This document shows, piece after piece, positions 40,380 to 40,517 of a DNA stretch of 40,517 bases. The DNA is taken from the NCBI GenBank assembly GCA_903867985.1, contig CAIPTO010000055.1, positions 1 through 40,517 on the forward strand. The letters are read 5' to 3'. Position 1 is the stretch's first letter; each line of letters starts with the position of its first letter. The position numbers and the translations under genes were made by a program. This stretch comes from an uncultured Elusimicrobia bacterium. GTDB taxonomy: Bacteria; Elusimicrobiota; Elusimicrobia; Elusimicrobiales; UBA9959. The notes under the pieces were generated by a model that did not search any database, had not been told where the DNA came from, and saw only the letters and a list, made by a program, of their open reading frames with translations.

Positions 40380-40517
40380 GTGTGCCCAGCATGAAACCAA
40401 GCTTGGAGGTGAAAGTCCTCCGAGGATACAGGTTGCAGAAAACTCAAGCGAAGCGCAAGGCAGTATGCCGTGAGGCATACGCTGAAAGAAGCGTGGAGCG
40501 AAAATCCGAGCCGACGA
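40380..40517 (+). mobile_element. 5' end of a group IIC intron
   Basis: From about 40380 the sequence begins GTGTGCCCAGCATG, then has GGTGAAAGTCC, AAGCGCAAGG-like and GAAGCGTGGAGCGAA words that follow the start of known group IIC introns such as that of O. iheyensis. The window ends before the reverse-transcriptase gene. The 5' exon is the terminator hairpin at 40348-40372. Same orientation as the intron end at the left of the window. Confidence 0.8.

Noticed and set aside
1-40517. The window as a complete plasmid closed through one intron.
   Set aside because: No replication, partition or mobilisation gene and a chromosomal type of gene content; multi-copy introns at contig ends explain the edges better.
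1-40517. CRISPR arrays or cas genes.
   Set aside because: No regularly spaced direct repeats were seen and no Cas-like protein is encoded.

Overview
The window comes from a diderm (Gram-negative) bacterium. It encodes two BamA/TamA-type barrels, TamB, an OmpA-fused porin-like protein, outer-membrane phospholipase A, several lipoproteins and signal-peptide barrels, and an L,D-transpeptidase. The mix of an SBBP-repeat protein with a C-terminal sorting-like domain, a PorV-like/OmpA fusion, CheB-CheR kinases and group IIC introns fits Elusimicrobiota or a similar poorly cultured phylum. That placement is inference; there is no rRNA or other phylogenetic marker here.

Both window ends lie inside group IIC introns: the 3' end (domains V and VI) at 1-117 and the 5' end at about 40380-40517, just past a terminator hairpin. 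They are in the same orientation. The likeliest reading is that multi-copy introns broke the assembly here.

Region 1 (about 120-3900) is an accretion island. It holds two copies of a tRNA-Gly 3' end, each followed by a terminator, and three decayed C-terminal ends of tyrosine recombinases on the minus strand. Between these lie an AbiEi/AbiEii toxin-antitoxin operon with a perfect operator palindrome and a Fic protein with repeated operator-like boxes.

Region 2 (about 4000-18930) looks like a signalling and envelope-stress block. It has a YtxH-like protein, two three-BON-domain periplasmic proteins, a BON lipoprotein, an lmo0937-type mini membrane protein and a divergent PTS enzyme I without HPr. 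It also has a giant CheB-CheR-PAS-histidine kinase followed by three paralogous NarL-type regulators interleaved with a small barrel and a lipoprotein, a second histidine kinase and an AI-2E-family permease.

Region 3 (about 19000-25070) is a plus-strand TamA-TamB-BrkB-DUF4105 cluster. Region 4 (28736-25175, minus) is a run of five secreted or outer-membrane proteins including OMPLA and a DUF4833 lipoprotein. Region 5 (29137-36059, plus) carries the SBBP-repeat protein, the PorV-like/OmpA fusion, a second BamA-type barrel, a small membrane protein and a paralogue of the region 4 secreted protein. Region 6 (36139-40185) has an L,D-transpeptidase whose reading frame is broken by one amber codon, a convergent MepK-like peptidase, a second AI-2E permease, a phage-holin-4-family membrane protein and a small hypothetical gene.

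The window mostly handles outer-membrane assembly, cell-wall remodelling and stress signalling, with a mobile defence island at the left. The most unusual points are the stacked integrase remnants at tRNA-Gly, the kinase with triplicated regulators, two families of shared upstream sequence blocks, the SBBP/PorV-OmpA/BamA cluster, and the amber-interrupted transpeptidase.
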